Made by a program: the position numbers and the translations under genes. Shown here piece by piece: positions 9,203-18,450 of a DNA stretch of 64,000 nucleotides (position 1 is the first letter of the stretch; each line of letters opens with the position of its first letter). The stretch comes from Candidatus Gastranaerophilales bacterium (GTDB lineage Bacteria; Cyanobacteriota; Vampirovibrionia; Gastranaerophilales; Gastranaerophilaceae), in contig CALUSL010000002.1 in assembly GCA_944323425.1 (NCBI GenBank), positions 84,221 to 148,220 on the forward strand, read 5' to 3'. The notes beneath the pieces were generated by a model, which saw only the letters and a list, made by a program, of their open reading frames with translations, had not been told where the DNA came from and made no database searches.

Positions 9203-9649
9203 TTATTCCACAAACATTAAAATTTGTCCATATTCTACTGCTTGTCCATCCTCAACACAGATTTTCGTAACTTTTCCCGAAACTTCTGATTCAATTTCGT
9301 TCATCAGTTTCATTGCTTCAATGATACATACAACCTGCCCTGCTGAAACAGTAGAGCCAACATTAACAAAAGGCTTAGCTCCCGGTGATGGTGCAGAATA
9401 GTATGTTCCGACCATCGGAGAAGTAATAGGAGTACCTTTTGGTGCTTCTTCTTTTTGTTCAGCCTTTTCTTCAGGCTGAGACTGTACAACAGGAGCAGAT
9501 GCGACAACAGGTGCTGCAGCAACCTGAACCTGTGCTTTTTCTCTTTTTATTATAATAGCCTTTTCCGAATCTTCTAAAGTTATTTCACTCAAATCATTAT
9601 CAGCAACAACTTTAGCAAGTTGTTCAATATAATCTATTTCAAATTTCAT
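9203..9649 (-). CDS. accB: Biotin carboxyl carrier protein of acetyl-CoA carboxylase
   Basis: 148-aa carrier that holds biotin for AccC and AccAD in the first step of fatty-acid synthesis. An Ala/Val/Glu-rich flexible linker (about 40-72) precedes the biotinyl domain. The biotinylated Lys is Lys114 in EAMKLM, and the PMVGTYY thumb region is present. A good ribosome site (AAGGAA) precedes the ATG. It follows efp by 25 bases on the same strand; efp-accB is a conserved pair in cyanobacteria and Firmicutes. Confidence 0.95.
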   Translation of the reverse strand: MKFEIDYIEQLAKVVADNDLSEITLEDSEKAIIIKREKAQVQVAAAPVVASAPVVQSQPEEKAEQKEEAPKGTPITSPMVGTYYSAPSPGAKPFVNVGSTVSAGQVVCIIEAMKLMNEIESEVSGKVTKICVEDGQAVEYGQILMFVE

Positions 9650-9674
9650 AATAGTTCCTTCTATTCACAAAGAG

Positions 9675-10232
9675 TTATACTCTATCAAGATACTCATTTG
9701 TTCTTGTATCAACTCTTATTCTGTCGCCGTTAGAGATAAAGAACGGAACATTAACAACTGCACCTGTTTCCAGTTTTGCAGGTTTTGTACCGCCCTGAGC
9801 AGTATTGCCCTTTTCAGCCGGAGGTGTATCAACAACTTCAAGTTCAACATGATTTGGAATATCAAGACCGATAATCTTACCCTGATACATAAGAATAGAA
9901 ACATTCATGTTTTCTTTAAGATACTTAACACCATCGCCTATCTGAGCTTCTGTAACAGACATTTGCTCATAATTTTCAGTATCCATCATAACGAAGTCAG
10001 CACCTTCTTTATAAAGATACTGCATATCTCTTTTATCCAATGTAGCTTTCGCAACTTTTTCACCGGCTCTGAAAGTTTTTTCTACTACGTTTCCGGTTTC
10101 AACGTTTTTGAGCTTTGTACGAACAAAAGCTGCACCTTTACCGGGTTTTACGTGTAAAAATTCAACAACAGACCAGAGTCCGTTATCTAGTTCAATTGTT
10201 AAACCGGTTCTTAAATCATTTACTGAAATCAT
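9675..10232 (-). CDS. efp: Translation elongation factor P
   Basis: 185-aa three-domain factor that relieves ribosomes stalled on polyproline. The exposed loop reads KPGKGAAF with its tip Lys at position 32, the residue modified in Bacillus EF-P. The modification type here is unknown, and no EpmA/B/C gene is seen in the window. The C-terminal signature ([17 protein letters not shown]) is intact. It is the first gene of the efp-accB unit, divergent from the phosphodiesterase gene. Confidence 0.97.
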   Translation of the reverse strand: MISVNDLRTGLTIELDNGLWSVVEFLHVKPGKGAAFVRTKLKNVETGNVVEKTFRAGEKVAKATLDKRDMQYLYKEGADFVMMDTENYEQMSVTEAQIGDGVKYLKENMNVSILMYQGKIIGLDIPNHVELEVVDTPPAEKGNTAQGGTKPAKLETGAVVNVPFFISNGDRIRVDTRTNEYLDRV

Positions 10233-10367
10233 TAACTGTTCCTTTATTTAACTGTTTTTTTGAATTTTAACATAAAAATAAAATCTTGAAAATTATTAAA
10301 AATTTTTATTTAACATTTATTATATATGATAAAATTTTATATATAGGAAATTAAAGAGGATGTGTAT

Positions 10368-11114
10368 ATGAAAATAGCAATAATATCTGACATTCACGGA
10401 AATATGCAGGCACTTGATGCTGTGCTGGATAATATTAAAGAAGAAAATTGCGAAAAAATATTTTGTCTCGGAGATCTGGCAATGGCTGGCCCCGAACCGT
10501 CAAAAATGATTGAACGCATACAAAAACTTATACACGAAACTGATTTTACTCTTATTCAGGGAAATACAGACGAAATGATTGCTGGCTGTGACAATCAAAT
10601 GCTTCACATGCTAAGAGAAAACAATCCTGTCATGGCGAATGCTCTGGAAGCAGATGTTCTTGAAGTTTCAGAGTCACAAAAAAACTTTTTAAGAGATTTG
10701 CCAAAAACAAAAGAACTTACCGTTGATGGAGTAAAAATATTGCTTGTACATGGTTCTCCCCGCAAAAACAACGAAAATATATTTCCTGATTTAAAACTGG
10801 AAGAAGTAGAAGAGATGATAAAAGGTACAGACGCAAATATTATATTCTGCGGACACACACATGTACCCTGCGGATATCAAACAAATACAAACCAGACAGT
10901 TGTAAATGTAGGAAGTGTCGGCAGACCATTTTCTGAAAAGCCTAAATCTTGTTACGCCATTTTAGAAACCCAAAATGGCTCATTCACTATAAAACACAAT
11001 CTGGTAGACTATGATGTAAAAACGGCATCTGAAATTCTATCCAAAAGAGGTTTTGAGGGATGTGAAAAACTTGCGTCAATGCTCCTGCACGCAACCTCAC
11101 GCTATCCGCAATAA
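10368..11114 (+). CDS. Metallophosphoesterase, YfcE/calcineurin-like
   Basis: 248-aa cytoplasmic metal-dependent phosphodiesterase. The motif set is complete: ISDIHGN (metal site), GDLAMAGP, GNTDE, VHGSPR, and GHTHVP with the C-terminal NVGSVGRPF. The start is taken at ATG 10368, seven bases after AAAGAGGA. An in-frame GTG at 10362 sits one base from the ribosome site and is unlikely. The natural substrate is unknown. Confidence 0.85.
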   Translation: MKIAIISDIHGNMQALDAVLDNIKEENCEKIFCLGDLAMAGPEPSKMIERIQKLIHETDFTLIQGNTDEMIAGCDNQMLHMLRENNPVMANALEADVLEVSESQKNFLRDLPKTKELTVDGVKILLVHGSPRKNNENIFPDLKLEEVEEMIKGTDANIIFCGHTHVPCGYQTNTNQTVVNVGSVGRPFSEKPKSCYAILETQNGSFTIKHNLVDYDVKTASEILSKRGFEGCEKLASMLLHATSRYPQ

Positions 11115-11116
11115 AA

Positions 11117-11145
11117 TTGAGTTTTCGAAAAGTATTTGATAAGAT
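11117..11145 (+). promoter_or_regulatory. Predicted promoter of rimI, leaderless geometry
   Basis: TTGAGT (11117-11122) lies 17 bp before TAAGAT (11140-11145), and six bases then precede the ATG at 11152. The expected transcription start therefore falls on the start codon. No Shine-Dalgarno is present. Confidence 0.5.
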
Positions 11146-11151
11146 TGATGA

Positions 11152-11679
11152 ATGAATAAAATAATTATCAGAAATATGCAAAAATCTGACGTAGAAGAAG
11201 TTGTGAAACTTGAAGAATTGTCCTACGGAAAACATCACTGGTCAAAAGAATCATTTTTTAATGAACTGGAGAATGACCTTTCTTATTATTATTGTGCTTT
11301 TGATGAAAATGAAATGCTGATGGGATATTGCGGATGCTGGCATATTTTTGATGAAGCACACATAACAACTCTCTCCGTTCGCCCCGAATGCAGAAGGAAA
11401 AAAGTAGCACAGGCATTGTTAATAAAAATGTTCGAAGACTGCTACAAAGAAAAAATTAAATATATTACGCTGGAAGTTAGAGAAAGTAATATTCCGGCTA
11501 TTTCTTTATATGAAAAAAACGGATTCATCTCAATCGGAGAACGAAAAGGATACTATCAAGACAATAACGAGAATGCGCTTATAATGTTTACTGAAAATAT
11601 ATGGTATCAAAAATTCAGCTTGTTATATAATCAAAATAGAGAAGAGCTGTCACAAAAAGCAGAGGTTTTATATGGATAA
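11152..11679 (+). CDS. rimI: Ribosomal-protein-alanine N-acetyltransferase, GNAT family
   Basis: 175-aa GNAT enzyme of the RimI type, which acetylates the N-terminal Ala of ribosomal protein S18. The acetyl-CoA loop is RRKKVAQALL after the TLSVRPECR strand. The RimI-typical LEVRESNIPAISLYEKNGF and IGERKGYY follow. About 25 residues after the GNAT core extend past the usual end. No Shine-Dalgarno precedes the ATG. The gene overlaps bioY by eight bases and is probably coupled to it. Confidence 0.85.
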   Translation: MNKIIIRNMQKSDVEEVVKLEELSYGKHHWSKESFFNELENDLSYYYCAFDENEMLMGYCGCWHIFDEAHITTLSVRPECRRKKVAQALLIKMFEDCYKEKIKYITLEVRESNIPAISLYEKNGFISIGERKGYYQDNNENALIMFTENIWYQKFSLLYNQNREELSQKAEVLYG

Positions 11680-12331
11680 ACCCAAACGATTGAAAGAACA
11701 ATTGGATGAGTTTGATGCTGCGAATAAAAAAGTAAAATTTACGTTCGGAACTCTGGTCGTAACAGGCTGGTGTGTATTTCTTATAATTATTGCAACATTT
11801 ACCCAGATTGACTTTTCACATTATATGCCAGGCACACTCGATCCGATGAAAGGTTCTTTACTAACGATAAAACATTATTCATATATACCTCAAATACCGG
11901 TTATATTATTTATTGCGGCATTAATAGGAAAACGTTTCGGTATTGCATCAGTAATTATATATATTCTGCTCGGGCTTACGGTTTTTCCAATATTTGCTCT
12001 CGGCGGAGGTATAACGTATTTGTTCCAATACAGTTTTGGATACATAATTGCATACATACCCGCCATTTTTGTCACATCATTCATTCTGCAAAATCAATTT
12101 ACATACGGAAGAATAGCAAAAGCTACATTATTCGGAGTCTTAACGATACATATAATCGGCATATTTTATCTCGTTTTGATGGCAATTATTTACAAAGACC
12201 CGTTTTCAAATGTTCTCGGATGGATATCTATGCAAAGCGGAGTAAAAATAATATATGATTATATCTTTGGCTTTCTTGCCATTCTTCTGGCAAAACCTGT
12301 CAGATATATTCTCTGGGTTTCAATGGCATAA
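11672..12331 (+). CDS. bioY: Biotin transporter BioY family protein
   Basis: 219-aa integral membrane protein, the substrate-capture (S) component for biotin. Five to six hydrophobic segments are visible. The BioY signature runs through YIPQIPVILFIAALIG, LLGLTVFPIFALGGG and a Phe-Gly-Tyr segment. The N-terminal 40 residues form a charged cytoplasmic stretch followed by the first helix. No EcfA/EcfT genes are nearby, so it may act alone or with a shared ECF module. It links functionally to AccB and to BioG/BioC in this window. Confidence 0.85.
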   Translation: MDKPKRLKEQLDEFDAANKKVKFTFGTLVVTGWCVFLIIIATFTQIDFSHYMPGTLDPMKGSLLTIKHYSYIPQIPVILFIAALIGKRFGIASVIIYILLGLTVFPIFALGGGITYLFQYSFGYIIAYIPAIFVTSFILQNQFTYGRIAKATLFGVLTIHIIGIFYLVLMAIIYKDPFSNVLGWISMQSGVKIIYDYIFGFLAILLAKPVRYILWVSMA

Positions 12332-12363
12332 AAAAAAGAACCATTATCAGGTTCTTTTTTTTT
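12331..12363. terminator. Bidirectional terminator between bioY and the coiled-coil gene
   Basis: A perfect 12-bp stem (12331-12342 with 12350-12361) with a 7-nt loop has A/T tracts on both sides. It serves two convergent genes. Confidence 0.85.
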
Positions 12364-12384
12364 ATAAAACTTTGACTAATTAAA

Positions 12385-12990
12385 TTATTGCATTGAATAA
12401 TTTTGTTCATATTCAGGATTTTGTTCGGTATATTGTTCATTAGCCGAGTTATAAGAAGTTGTTGAATCAGTTGATTTAAGTTTTTCAAGATACAACTGAC
12501 CATTCTTTACTATCTGATGAAGCTGGGTTAAATCATTTTCAATATTGTTCAGAATTTGTTCAGCATAATTTTCAGCGCCCTCTTTTGTTCTGATTGCTTC
12601 ATCTTCTGCCTTAATCTTAATATTTCTGGCTTCTTCTATTGTTCTTTCACGAAGCTCCTGACATTCAGCCAGAACCTGCTCTTTAATTTTTTCAGCCTCC
12701 TGATGAACCTGACTCAATAATTCCGACTCAGAAAGAATTCTTTCAGCTTCGTTTCTGGCATCCATAATAATACGTTCTGCACGCTGCTGAGCTTCTATTT
12801 GAATTTCTTCGCGTCTTCTCAATAGTGACTCAGCCTCTTTGATATCTTCGGGTATAGACGCATCAATTCTGTCCAGAATACCTTCCATATCAGAACTCTT
12901 TATAGTAACGAATCCGGGGATAATATGCCAGCCTTTGTCTAATAAAAAATTAGCCCTACCTAAAAGTTCTTTAATTCTAAGCTGTGTCAT
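12385..12990 (-). CDS. DivIVA-like coiled-coil protein downstream of coaD
   Basis: 201-aa, mostly one long charged coiled coil (about residues 45-170) with a Gln/Tyr/Asn-rich tail. The N-terminal 60 residues (DMEGILDRIDASIPEDIKEA) match the short domain found in ATPase-like/DivIVA-like genes beside coaD in Clostridia. Cyanobacteria carry a comparable coaD-adjacent cell-division protein (Cdv3). A role in division-site or cell-shape organisation is an inference from this synteny. It follows coaD by 40 bases on the same strand. Confidence 0.7.
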   Translation of the reverse strand: MTQLRIKELLGRANFLLDKGWHIIPGFVTIKSSDMEGILDRIDASIPEDIKEAESLLRRREEIQIEAQQRAERIIMDARNEAERILSESELLSQVHQEAEKIKEQVLAECQELRERTIEEARNIKIKAEDEAIRTKEGAENYAEQILNNIENDLTQLHQIVKNGQLYLEKLKSTDSTTSYNSANEQYTEQNPEYEQNYSMQ

Positions 12991-13030
12991 CTCTAATTTA
13001 CCTTTCTTATAATCTTAATAAATATCTTTT

Positions 13031-13513
13031 TTAGTTAACCGCCGATGCTTTCTTAAAATAATCTGCAACACAGGGAGGTACAAATTTCGAAATATCTCCG
13101 CCCCATTTTGCTATTTCTTTAACAGTACTTGAGGAAATAAAATTGTATTTCGGTTTTGTTATCAAAAATACCGTAGTTATTTCAGGAGCAAGAGCATTAT
13201 TTGTTTGAGAAAGCTGCATTTCATATTCAAAATCAGATACTGCCCGAAGTCCTCTAATCAATACTTCACAGCCCTTCTGTCTCGCATAATCAATAGTTAG
13301 TCCGTCAAAACTGTCAACTTCAACATTATTATATTCAGCAACGGACTCTTTTATTAATTTCACTCTGTCTTCAGTAGGCAAAAAGCCGTGCTTTGAGTCA
13401 TTTTGTAAAACGGCAATAATAACCTTATCGAACATTTTCGATGCTTTATCCAAAACATCAAGATGTCCTTTTGTTATCGGGTCAAAACTTCCGGGGTATA
13501 TTGCTGTTTTCAT
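13031..13513 (-). CDS. coaD: Phosphopantetheine adenylyltransferase
   Basis: 160-aa enzyme joining ATP and 4'-phosphopantetheine in coenzyme A synthesis. The nucleotidyltransferase motif PGSFDPITKGH is at residues 7-17, and the ISSSTVKE motif near 127 binds phosphates. RGLRAVSDFEYE is also typical. The length is normal for the family. The ribosome site is AAGGA. It heads a two-gene unit with the coiled-coil gene. Confidence 0.96.
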   Translation of the reverse strand: MKTAIYPGSFDPITKGHLDVLDKASKMFDKVIIAVLQNDSKHGFLPTEDRVKLIKESVAEYNNVEVDSFDGLTIDYARQKGCEVLIRGLRAVSDFEYEMQLSQTNNALAPEITTVFLITKPKYNFISSSTVKEIAKWGGDISKFVPPCVADYFKKASAVN

Positions 13514-13893
13514 CAGTCGGAGTCCTTATGCATGAACATTGAAATAAATACAAATATATATTATATTTCCACAATACAATTATATAATTCTCAAATAAAA
13601 ATATTACGATTTAAGCAGTAATTATTTTATTTTGTTACAAATCCAAACATTTTTTTACATGCCAGAATCCTTATTCAGCCTGATTCCCAGAGAATTTAAA
13701 TAACAAAAAAAAGTTTTTTTGTTATTAACATGTTGTAATAATTTACAAATTGTCAATATTGCGAAGTTGCCAATACCGGACATCACAGAGGCATAATACG
13801 TATCGTTTTCAAGTTTTGGCGTTGATATTTGTTTAATTTAGTTTTTTTTTGTTATAATATTTTTCAGAAATACCGATATGAGGGGTTTTGGGT
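13514..13893. other. 380-bp divergent intergenic region with an AT palindrome
   Basis: No credible gene is seen. It holds the coaD upstream region (a TATAAT on the minus strand at 13560-13565) and the glycosyltransferase promoter. At 13699-13726 a 12-bp inverted repeat, AATAACAAAAAA with its complement, closes a 4-nt loop. It has a single G:C pair, so it is a weak terminator but a possible cruciform or protein site. Confidence 0.5.
13829..13858 (+). promoter_or_regulatory. Predicted glycosyltransferase promoter
   Basis: A perfect TATAAT (13853-13858) has a poor -35 (TTGTTT, 18 bp upstream). The start of transcription would be about 30 bases before the TTG start codon. Confidence 0.5.
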
Positions 13894-15240
13894 TTGATAG
13901 AAAGAATTGTTTTACTATTATTTATCGTGTCTTTATGGGCATTCTTGTTTATTTTCCAAAATTTTATGTCAACATTCTGGGCAATAGTTTTTCTCTGTGC
14001 GTTCATGCTCTCCTACGTCGTTTATATGCAAATAGCCTTGAAACACAGAAAAAGACAGCTCAAAAAAAAGCCCGAAGAACTCAATTACAACTACAAACCA
14101 TTTGTTTCTATAATGATTCCAGCGCACAATGAACAGGATGTCATTGAAAAAACAGTCGAAACAGTTCTTAAGATGACATACGAAAAATATGAAGTTATTG
14201 TCATTGACGACAGAAGTACTGATAATACAGCAGAAAAATTAAAAGAACTTGAACAAAAATATGAAAAAGTAAAAGCATACATAAGAGAAAAGGACGCATT
14301 CCCCGGAAAGTCAGCAGTGCTAAATGAAGCACTAAAAATAGCCAAAGGTGAAGCCATTCTCGTATTCGATGCAGATGCAAGAATGGACAAAGATTTTTTG
14401 ACAAACCTTGTACCCCATCTTGAAAAAGACGATGTAGGCGCAGTACAGGCAAGAAAAATCATCATTAACCGTGACGAGAATTTTCTGACAAAATGTCAGG
14501 ATAACGAATATGCTCTGGATACACACTTGCAGGTAAGCAGAGATGCAGTAAAGGGAGCTGTTGAACTCAGAGGCAACGGCGAGCTTATTAAACGTGAAGC
14601 ACTTGATGACATCAACGGATGGAATAATTATACAATCACAGATGATCTTGACATGTCGACAAGACTCCACATAAAAGGCTGGGATGTAAGATTCTGTCCA
14701 AACGTATGTGTTTATGAAGAAGGTGTCGTCAAATTTATACCGCTTATGAAACAAAGACGCCGCTGGATAGAAGGAAGTATCAGAAGATATCTTGAACATT
14801 TCTGGGGTGTTTTATTTTCAAAAGACATGTCTTTACGTGTAAGCATTGATATGATAGCGTATATAACAGAATTTCTTCTTCCGTTCTGGATGATTTCAGA
14901 AATTTGTTTTCAGGCGTTTAAATTCGTAAAAGATTCACCAAATTGCATACTGTCTTCTCTTACCGTTGCAGTTGCTGTTTGTATATTTTTTATTATCGGG
15001 CTTATTTACAGTTCCAGAAAATACAACAAACTTTCAAGATGGGAATCGCTAAAACAATCTGTTCAAACAGGTATTTATCTTGTCGGAATTTGGTTCCCCG
15101 TTGTAGTTGTAATAGTATTCAAAATTATTTTCTGTAAGAAAACAATGGACTGGGGAAAAACTGTTCACGGCGTAACAAAAATCAATTCTCAAGAAAACAT
15201 CCCCATTACTGAAGAACAACAGACACCGGAAACAGTCTAA
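13894..15240 (+). CDS. Processive family-2 glycosyltransferase, membrane-bound
   Basis: 448-aa polysaccharide synthase of the cellulose/poly-GlcNAc/hyaluronan type. One or two N-terminal membrane helices precede the GT-A domain. Catalytic motifs are VIDDRSTDNTAE, the DADA metal site, TDDLD and QRRRW, the last marking processive enzymes. Three C-terminal helices would form the export channel. The sugar is not predictable from sequence. The start is TTG 13894, eight bases after AGGGG; TTG 13888 is too close to that site. Its stop codon touches the ATG of the next gene, so the two are coupled. Confidence 0.88.
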   Translation: MIERIVLLLFIVSLWAFLFIFQNFMSTFWAIVFLCAFMLSYVVYMQIALKHRKRQLKKKPEELNYNYKPFVSIMIPAHNEQDVIEKTVETVLKMTYEKYEVIVIDDRSTDNTAEKLKELEQKYEKVKAYIREKDAFPGKSAVLNEALKIAKGEAILVFDADARMDKDFLTNLVPHLEKDDVGAVQARKIIINRDENFLTKCQDNEYALDTHLQVSRDAVKGAVELRGNGELIKREALDDINGWNNYTITDDLDMSTRLHIKGWDVRFCPNVCVYEEGVVKFIPLMKQRRRWIEGSIRRYLEHFWGVLFSKDMSLRVSIDMIAYITEFLLPFWMISEICFQAFKFVKDSPNCILSSLTVAVAVCIFFIIGLIYSSRKYNKLSRWESLKQSVQTGIYLVGIWFPVVVVIVFKIIFCKKTMDWGKTVHGVTKINSQENIPITEEQQTPETV

Positions 15241-16602
15241 ATGAAAATCAATGATGAACTAGAACTAACCGTTGAAAAACTTGTTTATGAAGGTTCTGCC
15301 CTTGCAAAATACGATGGCATGCCTGTTTTTATTGACGGCGGCTGCCCTGGAGATTTATTAAAAGCAGAAGTTGTAAAATTAAATAAAAATTATGCGAAAG
15401 CAAAAATTAAAGAGATTTTAGCCCCATCTCCACACCGTATAAAACCATTCTGCCCTATTCACAATGTATGCGGCGGGTGCGGCTGGCAATATATAGCATA
15501 CGATTATCAACTGGAACAAAAAAGAAATATCGTTGAAGAAACGATAAAAAAAATTACAGGTGAACATATTGAAGTAAAACCGGTAATACCCAGCCCTGAA
15601 ACACGTGAATTTCGCTGTAAGCTACAATACCCCTGCACGCAAACAAAAGTCTCGAAACGAATAATTGCAGGTTATTATAAAAAGGGTACACATGAAATCG
15701 TAAATGTAAAATACTGCCCTATCCAACCGAAAATTATAGGGAAAATTCTGGAATTTATAAGAACAAAAGCAGCTGAATTATCCATTACCGCATACAACGA
15801 AAAAAAACATAAAGGAGAACTGAGGCACATAATTTTTAGATTCAGCAAGTCAGAAAATAGTTGTCTGATTATTTTTGTTGTAAATACTCAACAACTCTCT
15901 GACAAATTAAAAAAATTATCGAAAGCCGTTATGGAAGAATTTGCACATGTAACGGGCTGCTGCATAAACTACAACACTGAAAAAACAAACCTGATAATGA
16001 CAAATGACACAAGGAAAATTCAAGGTGAAAACTTCTATTATGAAAAAATAGGAGATGTAAAATACAGAATCAGTGCAAACAGTTTTTTTCAAGTAAATAT
16101 AGGCTCTGCAGAAAATATTTTTAATACTGTAAAAAATATTATAAAAGAAAATTACAAAACACCTAAAATTCTCGATGCATACTCGGGAGTTTCCAGCTTC
16201 GGATTATGGCTGAAAGATATTGCATCAGAAATTACCTGTGTAGAAGAAGCACCATCTTCGTCAAAAGATGCTATAGAAAATGTTAAAATTAATAATGCAC
16301 AAAATTTTACTATTTTAAACGGCGACGCAAAACAAATTTTCCAAAACCTTATTGATAACGGAAAAAAATTTGATATTACAGTCTTAGACCCGCCGCGAAA
16401 AGGTTGCGAACAAGAATCTCTGGATATAGCAGTAAAGTTGACAGACAAAGCTATTATATATGTGAGCTGCAATCCGTCTACGCTTGCCAGAGACATTAAA
16501 TACTTGCATGAAAACGGATTTAAAACTAAATACATTCAACCCGTAGACATGTTCTGCCACTCTTATCATATAGAATCAATTGCCTGGCTAGAAAAAGCAT
16601 AA
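15241..16602 (+). CDS. rlmD: 23S rRNA (uracil-C5)-methyltransferase, RumA/RlmD family
   Basis: 453-aa SAM-dependent enzyme that makes 5-methyluridine in 23S rRNA. An N-terminal TRAM domain (to about residue 60) is followed by the 4Fe-4S cluster Cys set in CPIHNVCGGCGWQ with a fourth Cys in VKYCPIQP. The methyltransferase domain shows LDAYSGVSSFG, the LDPPRKGC motif and the catalytic Cys in VSCNPSTLARD. A TrmA- or RlmCD-type site choice cannot be excluded. It is directly joined to the glycosyltransferase gene with no gap. Confidence 0.9.
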   Translation: MKINDELELTVEKLVYEGSALAKYDGMPVFIDGGCPGDLLKAEVVKLNKNYAKAKIKEILAPSPHRIKPFCPIHNVCGGCGWQYIAYDYQLEQKRNIVEETIKKITGEHIEVKPVIPSPETREFRCKLQYPCTQTKVSKRIIAGYYKKGTHEIVNVKYCPIQPKIIGKILEFIRTKAAELSITAYNEKKHKGELRHIIFRFSKSENSCLIIFVVNTQQLSDKLKKLSKAVMEEFAHVTGCCINYNTEKTNLIMTNDTRKIQGENFYYEKIGDVKYRISANSFFQVNIGSAENIFNTVKNIIKENYKTPKILDAYSGVSSFGLWLKDIASEITCVEEAPSSSKDAIENVKINNAQNFTILNGDAKQIFQNLIDNGKKFDITVLDPPRKGCEQESLDIAVKLTDKAIIYVSCNPSTLARDIKYLHENGFKTKYIQPVDMFCHSYHIESIAWLEKA

Positions 16603-16632
16603 AGAAAACCGGAACCCCGGTCAGAGTTCCGG
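16598..16632 (-). terminator. Terminator of the sigma factor gene
   Basis: CCGGAAC (16609-16615) pairs with GTTCCGG (16626-16632) around a 10-nt loop. On the minus strand it is followed by TTTTCTTT. It lies between convergent stop codons; the plus-strand side has no T run. Confidence 0.55.
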
Positions 16633-16678
16633 CAATAGCGTCACTAAGGAGTTTATGACTTCGACCGGTGTAAAAACC

Positions 16679-17632
16679 TCAATTCAAATATTCTTTCAGG
16701 TGATGCACCTGATGTTTTTCTTTCAGTTTTCTCAATGCGATATTTTCAATTTGTCTTATCCGCTCTTTTGAAAATCCCATTTTGTTACCGATTTCTTCCA
16801 GTGTCTTTTTGTTCTCGCCATTAAGACCGAATCGTCCTATCAATATATTTTTTTCTCTTTCATTTAATATATCGAGCATAGACATAACATCGCGATACAT
16901 AAAATCAGACTGTATAGCAGAATCCGGAGCTTTATAACTGTCGTCAGCAACATAATCCTCAAGAACAAGATCCTCTGCTATCGGAGTATCAAGACTCACC
17001 GGATCTTTAAAAATTGCATTCTTTATATTAAACAACTTTTTTGGACTCAATTTAAGACGCTCGCCCATTTCCTCATCAGTCGGCTCTCTGCCAAGTTCTG
17101 CAGTCATATCAATAACGGTTTTTTTGTACAATCTTATTTTATCTGCCATATGAACAGGTATCCTGATTGTTCTGGAGTGATTAGATATTGCCCGCACAAT
17201 CGACTGTTTTATCCACCATGTGGCATATGTACTGAACTTAAAGCCGCGTTTGTAATCAAACTTCTCCGCTGCCTTAATAAGTCCCATGGAGCCTTCCTGA
17301 ACCAAATCCATAAACAATACCCCCTGCCCGATATATTTTTTTGCAATACTAACAACCAGACGGAGATTTGCCTGTATAAGCTTTTTCTTTGCAATATCTG
17401 CTTCCCTTGTACCGCCTTCTCTTATCTTTTGCCCGAGCAGCCTTTCATCTTCTGCTTTTAAAAGTTTTATGCGACCTATGTCCTTTAAATAATTTTGAAG
17501 TACATCATTTTTTTTCACTATAGTACTAAAGGTGGCTTCTTCAGATTCATCCTGTTCTAGAATAAATTCCCTCTCAAATTTATCCTCCAAATCCAACTCT
17601 TCCACTGTATATTCATTAGCAATTCCTCTCAT
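16679..17632 (-). CDS. RNA polymerase sigma factor, RpoD/SigA family
   Basis: 317-aa sigma-70 factor. Region 1.2 is at about 40-75. Region 2 includes [18 protein letters not shown] and the -10 recognition helix [14 protein letters not shown]. Region 3 and region 4 (HTH around [18 protein letters not shown]) complete it. There is no long region 1.1, and the N-terminus is a short acidic stretch. It could be the housekeeping sigma or a group-2 paralogue, as in cyanobacteria; the window cannot decide. Its -10 helix fits the many TATAAT-type promoters seen here. Confidence 0.92.
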   Translation of the reverse strand: MRGIANEYTVEELDLEDKFEREFILEQDESEEATFSTIVKKNDVLQNYLKDIGRIKLLKAEDERLLGQKIREGGTREADIAKKKLIQANLRLVVSIAKKYIGQGVLFMDLVQEGSMGLIKAAEKFDYKRGFKFSTYATWWIKQSIVRAISNHSRTIRIPVHMADKIRLYKKTVIDMTAELGREPTDEEMGERLKLSPKKLFNIKNAIFKDPVSLDTPIAEDLVLEDYVADDSYKAPDSAIQSDFMYRDVMSMLDILNEREKNILIGRFGLNGENKKTLEEIGNKMGFSKERIRQIENIALRKLKEKHQVHHLKEYLN

Positions 17633-17780
17633 TGTTAAAATTCCTCATCCTCATTAATTGCTAAAATACCAATCTTTTTATTTAGTGACGCAGGTCATTC
17701 AAAAAAGTTTCCGTTATGTTACATTTGCTTTATTTTTTTATGGAAATATATTATTATTAGAGGGAAAAGCGGAGGTTTCG

Positions 17781-18440
17781 ATGTTTAACAAAGAAAAAAT
17801 TCTTGAAATTCTAAATCAGGAAGACACATATATTGACAATTTTATACTCGAAGCCTTTATTAAAAATTGGAAAATAGATCCGATTTATGAAGATGCCCAG
17901 GGTGTTGAGTATTTTGATGAAATGGCAATCGAAAAAATCAGAAACGGTTTAAAACAAAAAAATCCGCCTAAAATCAATGTCATTGATAAAAATACAATAA
18001 AACCCGTGGACATCTCTGTTGAAGCACCTATGGATGATTATGAGCCACAAACCGAAATTGAATCAACTCCGGTTTGCCATCCGCAAGTTCCGCAAGAAAT
18101 TGTAAAAGAAGAACATGTTGAATTACCGATTGAGGTTAAAAAGCGTGTTGATAACGAATTGCAAAATGTTACAATTGATATCTCTAACCAGACTCTTGCA
18201 ATTCTCGCTGAATCTATCGCAAAAAAAATTACATCGGATGTTGCTGATTTCATAAAGAAAACAGATTTTACAGACGGTGCTGTACAACTTGGCGAATACA
18301 AAAAAGACAATCAGATTCTTGCACAAAAAATTGATGAACTAATGACTGATAACAAAATTCTTGTTCAGAGAATAGAAGAACTGGAAAAAGAAAATCAGGC
18401 ATTTAACAAAATTTTCGGCAACATATACTTAAAAAGCTGA
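17781..18440 (+). CDS. Hypothetical protein with N-terminal helical domain and C-terminal coiled coil
   Basis: 219 aa, family not recognised. Residues 1-60 look like a small helical, possibly winged-helix or MerR-like, module (IKNWKIDPIYEDAQG, then a helix). A Pro/Glu-rich linker spans about 75-125. The last 55 residues are a heptad-like coiled coil (NQILAQKIDELM ... ILVQRIEELEKE). The ATG at 17781 follows GGAGG by five bases; an upstream frame extension to 17658 has no ribosome site. It is ten bases upstream of cca and likely co-transcribed. A DNA-binding dimeric role is only a guess. Confidence 0.7.
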   Translation: MFNKEKILEILNQEDTYIDNFILEAFIKNWKIDPIYEDAQGVEYFDEMAIEKIRNGLKQKNPPKINVIDKNTIKPVDISVEAPMDDYEPQTEIESTPVCHPQVPQEIVKEEHVELPIEVKKRVDNELQNVTIDISNQTLAILAESIAKKITSDVADFIKKTDFTDGAVQLGEYKKDNQILAQKIDELMTDNKILVQRIEELEKENQAFNKIFGNIYLKS

Positions 18441-18450
18441 TATTCAAATT

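Noticed and set aside
14091..14465. Long antisense frames over the glycosyltransferase gene
   Set aside because: They mirror the codon bias of a well-supported gene and have no ribosome sites or family motifs.
17658..17780. 41-codon N-terminal extension of the unknown gene before cca
   Set aside because: GGAGG and an ATG at 17781 give a normal start; the extension overlaps the likely promoter region.
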